A stretch of DNA of 39,993 nucleotides from Gammaproteobacteria bacterium (GTDB lineage: Bacteria > Pseudomonadota > Gammaproteobacteria > Thiohalobacterales > Thiohalobacteraceae), in assembly GCA_016218375.1 (NCBI GenBank), contig JACREG010000056.1, positions 1-39,993 on the forward strand. Reading direction: 5' to 3'. A model generated the notes under the pieces. It was given only the letters and a program-made list of their open reading frames with translations. It searched no databases and was not told where the DNA came from. Below are positions 1-9,561 of this stretch, piece after piece; the stretch's first letter is position 1; every line of letters begins with the position of its first letter. The translations under genes and the position numbers were made by a program.

Positions 1-42
1 CAGAACGATCCCAAGGTCATCGAAGTCTATCTCGGTCATTGA
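1..42 (+). CDS. urtD: C-terminal end of an ABC transporter ATP-binding protein, probably UrtD (truncated by window start)
   Basis: Frame 1 reads QNDPKVIEVYLGH*, a typical C-terminus of LivG/UrtD-type ATPases, immediately upstream of urtE. Confidence 0.65.
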   Translation, partial: QNDPKVIEVYLGH

Positions 43-58
43 GCACTGGAGAAATTGT

Positions 59-748
59 ATGTTGCAAGTTTCCGATCTGACGGTGAGCTATGGCCAGAGT
101 GAAGTCATTCATGGCATAAATTTCACGGCCAACAAAAACGAAACCCTGGCGATCATGGGTCGTAACGGCATGGGCAAGACCACGCTGTTCAAATCGCTGA
201 TGGGCATCCTGCCGCTGGGCAAGGGCAGTATCAGCCTCGACGGCGATGAAGTGGGCGGTAAAGAGAGTTATCAGCGCGTGCACAGCGGCATCGCCTATGT
301 GCCGCAGGGACGCATGATCTTTCCGACCCTGACTGTGCAAGAGAACATCGAGACCGGTCTGGAGAAATCCAAGGACAAGCGCATCGATGACGACATCTTC
401 GCGCTGTTCCCGGTGCTGTGGGATATGCGCCGACGCAAGGGCGGAAACCTCTCCGGCGGCCAGCAGCAACAGCTCGCCATCGCGCGCGCGTTGGTTACCG
501 AACCGAAGGTGTTGCTGCTGGACGAGCCCACCGAGGGCATTCAGCCGTCCATCATCAAGGACATCGCCAATGTGCTGAACGAAATCCGCAAGCTGCGCGA
601 GATCACCATCATCGTGTCCGAGCAGGTGCTGTCGTTCACGCTGGCCATCGCCGACCGGCTGATCGTCATCGACAAGGGCCGCTTCATCCACGAGGACCTG
701 CGCGCGAACGTCGATACGGCGAAGATCAGCAAATATCTGTCGGTGTGA
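59..748 (+). CDS. urtE: Urea/short-chain amide ABC transporter ATP-binding protein UrtE (LivF-like)
   Basis: 229 aa; Walker A GRNGMGKTT, signature NLSGGQQQQLAIARAL, Walker B VLLLDEPTEGIQPSI; the GIQPSI motif and context fit UrtE. Confidence 0.88.
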   Translation: MLQVSDLTVSYGQSEVIHGINFTANKNETLAIMGRNGMGKTTLFKSLMGILPLGKGSISLDGDEVGGKESYQRVHSGIAYVPQGRMIFPTLTVQENIETGLEKSKDKRIDDDIFALFPVLWDMRRRKGGNLSGGQQQQLAIARALVTEPKVLLLDEPTEGIQPSIIKDIANVLNEIRKLREITIIVSEQVLSFTLAIADRLIVIDKGRFIHEDLRANVDTAKISKYLSV

Positions 749-810
749 CGCGCATCCTTAATTTGTGCAACCCAGGCTACATCAGAAATCGTTAAGAGGT
801 ATATCGAACA

Positions 811-1851
811 ATGAGACACGGTGATATTTCATCCAGCAAAGACTGCGTCGGCGTCGCGGTGGTCAACTACAAGATGCCGCGCCTGCACACCCAGGCCGAG
901 GTGCTGGACAACGCACGCAAGATCGCCGACATGATCGTCGGTATGAAGCAGTGTCTTCCGGGTATGGATCTGGTGATCTTTCCCGAATACAGCACCCACG
1001 GGATCATGTACGACGCCAAGGAGATGTACGAAACCGCGTCGACCGTGCCCGGCGACGAGACCGCGATTTTCGCCGAGGCCTGCCGCACGGCCAAGACTTG
1101 GGGCGTGTTTTCACTGACCGGCGAACGTCATGAGGAACATCCGCACAAGGCGCCGTACAACACGCTGATCCTGATGAACGACCAGGGCGAGATCGTGCAG
1201 AAGTACCGCAAGATAATGCCCTGGTGTCCGATCGAGGGTTGGTATCCGGGCGACAAGACCTATGTCAGCGACGGCCCGAAGGGTCTGAAGATAAGTCTTA
1301 TCATTTGCGACGACGGTAACTATCCGGAGATCTGGCGCGACTGTGCGATGCGCGGCGCGGAGTTGATCGTGCGTTGCCAGGGCTATATGTATCCGTCCAA
1401 GGATCAACAGGTGCTGGTCGCCAAGGCGATGGCCTTCATGAATAATTCCTACGTCGCGGTGGCCAATGCCTCCGGCTTCGATGGTGTGTATTCCTATTTC
1501 GGCCACTCGGCCATCATCGGCTTCGATGGCCGCACCTTCGGCGAGTGTGGCGAGGAGGACTACGGGATTCAGTACGCGGAGCTTTCGGTGTCCGCGATTC
1601 GCGATGCGCGCCGCAACGGTCAGTCGCAGAATCACTTGTTCAAGCTACTGCATCGGGGTTATACGGGCCTGATAAATTCCGGCGATGGCGAGCGTGGCGT
1701 GGCGGAATGCCCCTATGAGTTCTATCGCACCTGGATTGCCGATCCGGCACAGGCGCGCGCCAATGTCGAGGCGATCACGCGCCCGACCATTGGCACGGAT
1801 GAATGTCCTATCGAGGGGATTCCGAATCAGAAAACCGGCACGCATCGCTGA
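811..1851 (+). CDS. amiE: Aliphatic amidase (nitrilase superfamily)
   Basis: [32 protein letters not shown]-terminus is characteristic of AmiE; catalytic Glu (FPEYS), Lys (YRKIMPW) and Cys ([10 protein letters not shown]) are present. Confidence 0.93.
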   Translation: MRHGDISSSKDCVGVAVVNYKMPRLHTQAEVLDNARKIADMIVGMKQCLPGMDLVIFPEYSTHGIMYDAKEMYETASTVPGDETAIFAEACRTAKTWGVFSLTGERHEEHPHKAPYNTLILMNDQGEIVQKYRKIMPWCPIEGWYPGDKTYVSDGPKGLKISLIICDDGNYPEIWRDCAMRGAELIVRCQGYMYPSKDQQVLVAKAMAFMNNSYVAVANASGFDGVYSYFGHSAIIGFDGRTFGECGEEDYGIQYAELSVSAIRDARRNGQSQNHLFKLLHRGYTGLINSGDGERGVAECPYEFYRTWIADPAQARANVEAITRPTIGTDECPIEGIPNQKTGTHR

Positions 1852-1879
1852 AACACGCGTACCGGTGATTGCGCTGCGA

Positions 1880-2116
1880 TCAGGCGAGTACGTCGAGCAG
1901 TGTGCCGATGGTTTCGTTGGCTTGATCGATGACCTTGGCGGATATTTCCACTTGTATCGCGTGCTGCTTGAGCGCCACCAGCGCTTCGGTCGCGGAGTTC
2001 GGATCGGACGATGATGCTTGTTCGGCGCTGGCGATGCTGGCGGCGCTTTCGCGCATGCCCTGCATGCCTTTCTGCACACCGAGCAGACCCAGGGCGGCGA
2101 CGGAATCGATTTTCAT
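1880..2116 (-). CDS. Small protein resembling fused N- and C-terminal helices of flagellar rod/hook proteins
   Basis: 78 aa MKIDSVAALGLLGVQKGMQGMRESAASIASAEQ...SATEALVALKQHAIQVEISAKVIDQANETIGTLLDVLA; the C-term resembles FlgE/F/G-type E-V-L-x-AKVI-x-A-E-x-x-x-TLL. Confidence 0.6.
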   Translation of the reverse strand: MKIDSVAALGLLGVQKGMQGMRESAASIASAEQASSSDPNSATEALVALKQHAIQVEISAKVIDQANETIGTLLDVLA

Positions 2117-2134
2117 GGGGTCTGGTTTCCTCTT

Positions 2135-2461
2135 TTAGACAAAGACGTCGAGCAATACGCCGACCATGAGATCCGCCGCCTTTGGGGGCGCTTCGGTCGG
2201 TGTTGCGGATTCGGTTGCGGTGGAACTTGCGGCAGCCTTGTGTCGGGTGTGCTGGCTGGCTGCGTGCGGATCGTGTTCGGTATTTCGCGCCACATGACGC
2301 TCGGCGCGGTGCTCGTCGTTATGGTGCGATTCCTGGGCCATGGCCTCGGACGGGTTGGGGGCGATGACGGGACGGCTGGATTCATGCGCCGGCGCGTGCG
2401 CGGGGTGCGGGGCTTCGTGGGTCGGTGCGACCATCGCCAATGGGCTGGGTGCAATGTTCAT
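2135..2461 (-). CDS. Hypothetical His/Ala/Pro-rich low-complexity protein
   Basis: 108 aa ORF, same strand as and directly upstream of the 78 aa ORF; ends GVLLDVFV, similar to GTLLDVLA of its neighbour. Confidence 0.45.
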   Translation of the reverse strand: MNIAPSPLAMVAPTHEAPHPAHAPAHESSRPVIAPNPSEAMAQESHHNDEHRAERHVARNTEHDPHAASQHTRHKAAASSTATESATPTEAPPKAADLMVGVLLDVFV

Positions 2462-2728
2462 GGACAGTTAACCTGCTGTAACTATTGCTAGTTTCAGTGC
2501 GCTGCCGGGGTCCGTCGCCGGCCGTGAACGTTCCAGTGTGCGCAAATCAGGTTCCCTCACCTTATATAACGGCGCTGCGGCGCCTGGTCTTGAGCGCCCG
2601 GCCTCCTCGGCCCGGGCGCGGAAGCCGTCCGCCGTTTCCGTGAACGGGCTTTGCCGCTATACTCCCCGCCCGATACGCAGGCCGAGGGTCTGCGCCATTC
2701 AGACCCAATGCACCGGAGATTTTCTACC

Positions 2729-3196
2729 GTGAGTCAGCAAGATAAATCCATGTTTACCACTTTCGCAGCCGTGCTGGGCTTCCTGGTTGTCCTGGCGGTC
2801 GTGTTCTATTTCATTGCGCATGCCGTGAGCGGTCGGGGCGGCGCCGGCGAGAATACCCAGGCGACCCAGGCCGCCGACGAGAACATCAAGCCGGTCGGCA
2901 GCGTCGAGGTGGCGGGTGCATCCAGTGCAGCGGGTGGTGCCGCGAGTGCTAGCCCGCGTTCGGGCGCCGATGTGTTCAACGGTGCCTGCATGGCCTGCCA
3001 TGCCACCGGTGCTGCCGGCGCGCCGAAGGTTGGCGACAAGGCCGCTTGGGCGCCGCGCATCGCGCAGGGCATGGACACGCTGGCGCAGCATGCGGTCGCC
3101 GGTATCCGCGCCATGCCGCCGCGCGGCACCTGCGCCGACTGTTCGGATGACGAACTGAAGGCCGCCGTGGAATATATGGTCGGCGAGAGCAAGTAA
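2729..3196 (+). CDS. Cytochrome c5-family class I c-type cytochrome, N-terminally membrane anchored
   Basis: N-terminal TM segment (FAAVLGFLVVLAVVFYFIAHAV), CMACH heme motif, distal RAMPPRGTCADCSDDELKAAVEYMV; GTG start at 2729. Confidence 0.85.
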   Translation: MSQQDKSMFTTFAAVLGFLVVLAVVFYFIAHAVSGRGGAGENTQATQAADENIKPVGSVEVAGASSAAGGAASASPRSGADVFNGACMACHATGAAGAPKVGDKAAWAPRIAQGMDTLAQHAVAGIRAMPPRGTCADCSDDELKAAVEYMVGESK

Positions 3197-3215
3197 ACCG
3201 TTTATTGTTACAACA

Positions 3216-3252
3216 GGCCGCGCCCCGTATCCAATCGGGGCGCGGCCTTTTT
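3216..3252 (+). terminator. Intrinsic terminator after the cytochrome gene
   Basis: Perfect 12-bp stem GGCCGCGCCCCG/CGGGGCGCGGCC, 8-nt loop, followed by TTTTT. Confidence 0.9.
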
Positions 3253-3255
3253 GTG

Positions 3256-5256
3256 TCAGGTCAGCATGCCGCGCAGATTCGCCAAGTGTGCGCGACCGCG
3301 TTGCTGACGTTCCTCGGGATCGGTCGGGCCGCTGCGGTTTTCCCAGTGCAGATCGTCGAGCGGTAATTCGTTGAGAAAGCGGCTGGGTTCGCAGGACTCC
3401 CACTCGCGCGCGCGTTTGCGCCGGTTGCAATAACTGAAACTCAGCGTCTTCTGCGCGCGGGTGATGCCGACATAGGCGAGCCGGCGTTCTTCGTCGAAGT
3501 TGTCCGCTTCCACGCTGGAACGGTGCGGCAGAATGCCTTCTTCCACGCCGACCAGGAATACATGCGGGAACTCCAAGCCCTTGGCAGCGTGTAAGGTCAT
3601 CAAGTGCACGCAATTGCCGCCGGCCTCGTCCTTGTCGCGATCCAAGATGTCCATCAGGCTCATGCGCGTGACCAGATCGCTCAAGCCCACGTCGCCGCCG
3701 ATCTGTTCGGCCATCTGTTCCAGCCAGCCGAGGAGATCGTCGACGTTTTGCATGCGTCGCGCCGCTTCGTCGGGATCGCGAGTACTGTTCTCCAGCCACG
3801 GCATGTAGTCGATGTCGTTGAGCAGTTCCTTGAACAGCGCGACCGGATTGCCGCGTTTGGCGCGGTCGGCGAAATCTACTACCCATTGCCCGAACTCCTG
3901 CACGCGCGACAGTGCACGGCCGCTCAGGTGTTGTTCCAATCCCAGTTCGAACGTGGCAGCCAGCAGGCTGACACCGCGCTCGCCGGCATAGGCGCCGAGT
4001 TTTTCCAGCGTGCCCGGGCCGATCTCGCGGCGCGGCGTGTTGACCACGCGCAGGAAGGCGCGGTCGTCGTCTTCGTTGACCAGCAGGCGCAGATAGGCGA
4101 CCAGATCCTTGATCTCGGCGTAGTCGAAGAACGACATGCCGCCCGAGAGATGATAAGGAATACGGTGTTCGCGCAGGATTTTCTCGAACGGACGCGATTG
4201 ATGATTGCCGCGGTAGAGAATGGCGAAATCGCCGTCGGGGCTGCTGTGGGTGAATTTGTGATGCAGCAATTCCGAGACAACGCGCTCCGCCTCGTGCTCG
4301 GGGTCGCGGCAAGGTAACACGCGCAAGGCGGTGCCGTAACCGAGTTCGCTCCAGAGTTTTTTCTCGAATGCGTGCGGGTTGTTGGCGATGAGTTGGTTGG
4401 CGCATTTGAGAATGCAGCCGGTGGAGCGGTAATTCTGTTCCAGCTTGACGACCTTGAGGCGCGGATAGTCTTCCTGCAAGCGTTGCAGGTTTTCCGGGCG
4501 CGCGCCGCGCCAAGTGTAGATGGACTGATCGTCGTCGCCCACGGCGGTGAACATACCGAGTCGGCCAACCAGCAATTTCACCAGTTCGTATTGAGCGCCG
4601 TTGGTGTCCTGGTATTCGTCGACCAATAAATGTCGGATGCGTTCCTGCCAACGCTCGCGGACCTCGACGTCGTTGGCGAGCAGCGTGACCGGCGCGAGGA
4701 TCAGATCGTCGAAGTCGAAGGCATTATAGGCCTTGAGATGGCGCTGGTATTCCTCGTAGATGCGCGCAATGGCGACGTCGATATCGTTGTCGGCCGAAGT
4801 CAGCGCGTTCGCCGGTAGCAGCAGATCGTTCTTCCATTCCGAAATGCGCCAGCGCGCCTTGTCCGGGTCCAGGCCGATGCGCGCCTTGGCGATGAGCTCG
4901 TTGACGAGATGGCCGCTGTCCTGGCTGTCGAAAATGGAAAAGCCGGCCTTGAAGCCCAGGTGCTTGTGTTCGCGGCGCAGAATGTTCAGGCCGAGCGTGT
5001 GAAACGTGGAAACGCTGAGACCTTTGCTTTGATCGCGCGGCAACAGCGCGGAGACGCGCTCGCGCATTTCGCGCGCGGCCTTGTTGGTGAACGTCACCGC
5101 GGTGATGTGCGCGGCATTCATGCCCAGCGTGCGCACCAAGTGTGCGATTTTCTGCGTGATGACGCGCGTCTTGCCGCTGCCGGCGCCGGCTAACACCAAC
5201 AACGGACCGTCGACGTGCTGGACTGCCGCACGCTGGCGGGGATTGAGATCGGACAC
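3256..5256 (-). CDS. rep: ATP-dependent DNA helicase Rep (UvrD/Rep superfamily 1)
   Basis: VSDLNPRQRAAVQHVDGPLLVLAGAGSGKTRVITQKIAHLV; Rep-like motifs AVGDDDQSIYTWRGARPENLQRL, TLHAAKGLEFPHVFLVG. GTG start at 5256. Confidence 0.92.
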   Translation of the reverse strand: MSDLNPRQRAAVQHVDGPLLVLAGAGSGKTRVITQKIAHLVRTLGMNAAHITAVTFTNKAAREMRERVSALLPRDQSKGLSVSTFHTLGLNILRREHKHLGFKAGFSIFDSQDSGHLVNELIAKARIGLDPDKARWRISEWKNDLLLPANALTSADNDIDVAIARIYEEYQRHLKAYNAFDFDDLILAPVTLLANDVEVRERWQERIRHLLVDEYQDTNGAQYELVKLLVGRLGMFTAVGDDDQSIYTWRGARPENLQRLQEDYPRLKVVKLEQNYRSTGCILKCANQLIANNPHAFEKKLWSELGYGTALRVLPCRDPEHEAERVVSELLHHKFTHSSPDGDFAILYRGNHQSRPFEKILREHRIPYHLSGGMSFFDYAEIKDLVAYLRLLVNEDDDRAFLRVVNTPRREIGPGTLEKLGAYAGERGVSLLAATFELGLEQHLSGRALSRVQEFGQWVVDFADRAKRGNPVALFKELLNDIDYMPWLENSTRDPDEAARRMQNVDDLLGWLEQMAEQIGGDVGLSDLVTRMSLMDILDRDKDEAGGNCVHLMTLHAAKGLEFPHVFLVGVEEGILPHRSSVEADNFDEERRLAYVGITRAQKTLSFSYCNRRKRAREWESCEPSRFLNELPLDDLHWENRSGPTDPEERQQRGRAHLANLRGMLT

Positions 5257-5406
5257 GCTGATAACCGCTCGCGGTGGATGGATACGTCGCGAGGATTCTA
5301 CTCGGCCTGGGCCGAAGCGGATATCTTGACCGGCGCGCAAATTGGCGATAGCGGGGATGGGCGGAAGAAGGGCCTGTTCCGCACCTGCGTGTTGAAGCCA
5401 TTGTTT

Positions 5407-6909
5407 CTACTGCACTGGCCGATCCAGGTTGCGATAGCCCATGGCCTCGCCGAGGTGTTGTGCGCCGATACATTCCGCGGCGTCGAGATCGGCGATGGTC
5501 CGCGCCACGCGCAAGATGCGGTGATAGGCGCGCGCCGACAGGTTCAGGCGTTCCAGGGCATGGCGCAGCAACGTCTGTTCGCTGGGTTGCAGATAACAGT
5601 TGCGATCGAGATCGACGCCGCTCAAACGGGCATTGCACATGCCCTGGCGTTGCTGCTGCACGCTGCGCGCGACACATACGCGCGCACGCACCGCGGCACT
5701 GGTTTCGCCCGGCGCGCCTTGCAGTTCGCGCGGCGGCAGACGCGGCACTTCGACTTGCAGATCGATGCGATCCAGCAGCGGCCCGGAGATGCGCTGGCGA
5801 TAGCGCTGAATCTGATCGGGTGAGCAGCGGCAGCGTCCCGAAGAATCGCCGAGATAACCGCAGGGGCAGGGATTCATCGCCGCGATCAATTGAAAACGCG
5901 CGGGGAATTCCGCCTGACGCGCGGCGCGCGAAATGGTGATCTGCCCGGTCTCCAAGGGTTCGCGCAGCACTTCCAGCACTTTGCGGTCGAATTCCGGCAG
6001 TTCGTCCAGGAACAACACGCCGTGATGCGCGAGCGAGATTTCGCCGGGACGCGGATGCGAACCGCCGCCGACCAGTGCGACCGCCGAGGCGGTGTGATGC
6101 GGTGCGCGATAGGGGCGTCGTCGCCAGTGTTCGGGTTTGAAACCCTGCGCGCTGATCGAGGCGATGGCGGCGGCTTCCAAGGCCTCGCTGTCGTTCATCG
6201 GCGGCAAGATGCCCGGCAGGCGACTGGCCAATAGACTTTTGCCGGTGCCGGGCGGACCGGCGAACAACAGGCTGTGGCCGCCGGCCGCGGCGATTTCCAA
6301 GGCGCGTCGCGCGCGCGTTTGACCGCGTACTTCGGTGAGATCGCGGGCCTCGGGTGTTGCGTGAGACGAATCGAAACGCTGCGCCGTCGGCAGGGGTGCG
6401 CGGGTGTTCAAATGCAGCGCGACTTCGAGCAGATGTCCGGCGGCGAGCGCTTGTTGGGTGTCGAGCAAAGCCGCTTCGGCGAGATTGGCTAGCGGCACGA
6501 TCAGGCGTCGCCCGGCCGTGGCGGCGGCGATACCGGCCGGCAATGCGCCGCTGATTGGTCGTAGATCGCCGGACAAGGCGAGTTCGCCGATGAATTCATA
6601 GTCGGCGAGATGATCCAGCGCGACTTGTCCCGAGGCGGCGAGAATGCCGAGCGCAATCGGCAAATCGAAACGCCCGCCGTCCTTGGGCAGATCGGCGGGG
6701 GCGAGGTTGATGGTGATGCGTCGGGCGGGGAATTCGAAACGGCTGTTGAGCAGCGCACCGCGCACGCGGTCTTTGCTTTCTTTGACCGCGGTTTCCGGCA
6801 AGCCGACGATGGACAGTCCGGGCAGACCGTTGCCGAGATGCACTTCGACGGTGACGAGCGGTGCCGCGATGCCCAGTTGAGCGCGGCTATAGACGACGGC
6901 GAGACTCAT
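5407..6909 (-). CDS. comM: YifB/ComM-family Mg-chelatase-like AAA ATPase
   Basis: [53 protein letters not shown]...; [33 protein letters not shown]. Confidence 0.92.
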   Translation of the reverse strand: MSLAVVYSRAQLGIAAPLVTVEVHLGNGLPGLSIVGLPETAVKESKDRVRGALLNSRFEFPARRITINLAPADLPKDGGRFDLPIALGILAASGQVALDHLADYEFIGELALSGDLRPISGALPAGIAAATAGRRLIVPLANLAEAALLDTQQALAAGHLLEVALHLNTRAPLPTAQRFDSSHATPEARDLTEVRGQTRARRALEIAAAGGHSLLFAGPPGTGKSLLASRLPGILPPMNDSEALEAAAIASISAQGFKPEHWRRRPYRAPHHTASAVALVGGGSHPRPGEISLAHHGVLFLDELPEFDRKVLEVLREPLETGQITISRAARQAEFPARFQLIAAMNPCPCGYLGDSSGRCRCSPDQIQRYRQRISGPLLDRIDLQVEVPRLPPRELQGAPGETSAAVRARVCVARSVQQQRQGMCNARLSGVDLDRNCYLQPSEQTLLRHALERLNLSARAYHRILRVARTIADLDAAECIGAQHLGEAMGYRNLDRPVQ

Positions 6910-6970
6910 CGTTCCGATCCTTGGAGGCAATAAAATGCGGACCATCCCGGTCCGCCCGACTCGCGGCTTG

Positions 6971-7273
6971 CTAGCCGCCGTTCATGTCCTGATCGTCGCC
7001 GTATTGCGCATCGGGCGACGCTGCCTTGCCGAGAATCCGCGCTTCGAGTTGGGCGACCCGCTGGTTCAGCGCATCGACCTGGGCACGCGTGCGCGCAAGC
7101 ACCTTGGCCTGCACCTCGAATTCTTCGCGCGTCACCAAATCCAACCGATTCAACGCGGCCTGCACGGCGGCACGCACATTCCGGTCGACATCCTGCTGTA
7201 GCACGCGCGCGCCCTCCGGCAGGGCGGCGTGCAGGCGTTGGGCGAGGTCATCGAAGAATTTTGGATCGAGCAT
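6971..7273 (-). CDS. ubiK: Ubiquinone biosynthesis accessory factor UbiK (YqiC family)
   Basis: [63 protein letters not shown] is typical of UbiK/BMFP proteins. Confidence 0.88.
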   Translation of the reverse strand: MLDPKFFDDLAQRLHAALPEGARVLQQDVDRNVRAAVQAALNRLDLVTREEFEVQAKVLARTRAQVDALNQRVAQLEARILGKAASPDAQYGDDQDMNGG

Positions 7274-7367
7274 GCCGCGCACTCTAACGCAGGGGTGGCG
7301 TTACGGTCCAGCCACGGCGGGTGGCGCACCAAGACAGCGCAGAATCGCAGGGCATGCACCATGGAGT

Positions 7368-7384
7368 TTCACCGTTCTGGTGCG
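7368..7384 (+). promoter_or_regulatory. Candidate NtrC binding site
   Basis: TTCACC-GTTCT-GGTGCG matches TGCACC-N5-GGTGCA with two mismatches; upstream of glnK. Confidence 0.55.
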
Positions 7385-7446
7385 CAAAACCGGAACAGCG
7401 CGGAGTGAAATCGCATAACGATATGTTTTAAGTGAATAAACCAATC

Positions 7447-7462
7447 TGGCATAGGAACTGCT
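7447..7462 (+). promoter_or_regulatory. Candidate sigma54 (-24/-12) promoter for glnK-amtB
   Basis: TGGCATAGGAACTGCT has invariant GG and GC separated by 10 nt, about 180 bp upstream of the glnK ATG. Confidence 0.6.
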
Positions 7463-7552
7463 ATGAGGCATACACGGTCTGGAACTGTCGCGCGGGCGTG
7501 TGTGCGGCAAGACTGGATTTCCCGTTTATCGATAACAGTGGATGTTGAGTGA

Positions 7553-7981
<429 letters not shown>

Positions 7982-8003
7982 GAGAAAGAGAGGAGAGATC
8001 GTC

Positions 8004-9416
8004 ATGAGATTTTTTCCGCTGTTCATGCTGATTCTGGCCCTGTTCGGCTTCACCGGCGGGGTGTCTGCCGAGGAAGTCGCTGCGGCGGTGCCGACGCCAG
8101 ACAAAGGCGACACGAGCTGGTTGCTGATCTGTACCGTGCTCGTGATTATGATGAGCCTGCCGGGTCTGGCATTGTTCTATGGCGGTCTGGTCCGCAGCAA
8201 AAACATGTTGTCGGTGTTGATGCAGGTGTTCTCGATCTTCGCCCTGATCGTGGTGTTGTGGGCGATCTACGGTTACTCGATCGCGTTCACCGGCGGTAAT
8301 GCCTTCTTCGGTGGTTTCGATCGGGTACTGCTGGCGGGTATTTTCGATTCGCCGACCAATGCAGTCGCCAATGCCGCGACCTTCACCAAGGGCGTGGTGG
8401 TTCCCGAGTTCGCCTTCGTTGCCTTCCAGGCTACGTTCGCGGCTATCACGGTTGCGCTGATCGTCGGTGCCTTCGCCGAACGCATCAAGTTCTCCGCGCT
8501 GCTGCTGTTCTCGGTGCTGTGGTTCACCTTCTCCTACCTGCCGATGGCACACATGGTGTGGTTCTGGCCGGGCCCGGATGCCTTCACCGATGCGGATGCC
8601 GCAACGGCGGCCATCGCGGCTTCCGGTTGGCTGTTCCAGAAAGGCGCGTTGGATTTCGCCGGCGGCACGGTCGTGCACATCAACGCCGGTATCGCCGGTC
8701 TGGTGGGCGCCTATGTGATCGGCAAGCGTGTCGGCTACGGTAAAGAGGCCTTCACCCCGCACTCGCTGACCATGACCATGATCGGTGCCTCGCTGTTGTG
8801 GGTGGGCTGGTTCGGTTTCAACGCGGGTTCCGCGCTGGAAGCGGGCGGTACCGCGTCCTTGGCCTTCGTCAACACGCTGTTCGCCACGGCGGCCGCGACA
8901 CTCACCTGGATGTTCGCCGAATGGCTGATTAAGGGTCGTCCCTCCATGTTGGGTGCGGCGTCGGGTGCGGTGGCCGGTCTGGTCGCGATCACCCCAGCCT
9001 GCGGTTGGGTCGGCGTGGGTGGCGGTCTCATCATCGGCGCACTGGCGGGTGTGGTGTGCTTCTGGGGTGTTACCGGCCTGAAGAAACTGCTGGGTGCGGA
9101 CGACGCGCTGGACGTGTTCGGCGTGCACGGTATCGGCGGTATCCTCGGCGCGCTGCTCACCGGTGTGTTCAACACCTGGAGCATGGGTGGCACGGGTATC
9201 ATCGACTACGTGAACAACACTATTGTCGACACCACCATCAGCGGCCAGTTGTGGATTCAGGCCCAGGCGGTGGGAACCGCGGTGCTGTGGTCGGGTGTGG
9301 TCGCCTTCGTCTGCTTCAAAGTCGTCGACCTGACCCTCGGTCTGCGCGTCCCCGAAGACGAGGAACGCGAAGGTCTGGATACCACGACTCACGGCGAGCG
9401 CGCTTACAACCTCTGA
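8004..9416 (+). CDS. amtB: Ammonium transporter
   Basis: Signal peptide then DKGDTSWLLICTVLVIMMSLPGLALFYGGLVRSKNMLSVLMQVF...; DVFGVHGIGGILGALLTGVF; follows glnK; RBS GAGGAGAG. Confidence 0.96.
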   Translation: MRFFPLFMLILALFGFTGGVSAEEVAAAVPTPDKGDTSWLLICTVLVIMMSLPGLALFYGGLVRSKNMLSVLMQVFSIFALIVVLWAIYGYSIAFTGGNAFFGGFDRVLLAGIFDSPTNAVANAATFTKGVVVPEFAFVAFQATFAAITVALIVGAFAERIKFSALLLFSVLWFTFSYLPMAHMVWFWPGPDAFTDADAATAAIAASGWLFQKGALDFAGGTVVHINAGIAGLVGAYVIGKRVGYGKEAFTPHSLTMTMIGASLLWVGWFGFNAGSALEAGGTASLAFVNTLFATAAATLTWMFAEWLIKGRPSMLGAASGAVAGLVAITPACGWVGVGGGLIIGALAGVVCFWGVTGLKKLLGADDALDVFGVHGIGGILGALLTGVFNTWSMGGTGIIDYVNNTIVDTTISGQLWIQAQAVGTAVLWSGVVAFVCFKVVDLTLGLRVPEDEEREGLDTTTHGERAYNL

Positions 9417-9452
9417 GTTGCAACGAGCCCCTTATCCACGGATGGACATGCA

Positions 9453-9479
9453 ACGGGCGCCGCAAGGCGCCCGTTTTTT
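9453..9479 (+). terminator. Intrinsic terminator after amtB
   Basis: Stem ACGGGCGCC/GGCGCCCGT, loop GCAA, followed by a T-run. Confidence 0.9.
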
Positions 9480-9561
9480 ATGCGCGCCATCATACACCCA
9501 AGTTGCCGATCCCCGCGTCCGTAGGCATCATCGCTGCCATACATAACAAAGGGGGAAGGGA

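Noticed and set aside
2699-4651. 650-aa minus-strand ORF overlapping cytochrome and rep
   Set aside because: Arg/Gly/His-rich shadow ORF in alternate frame; rep and cytochrome frames have clear family motifs.
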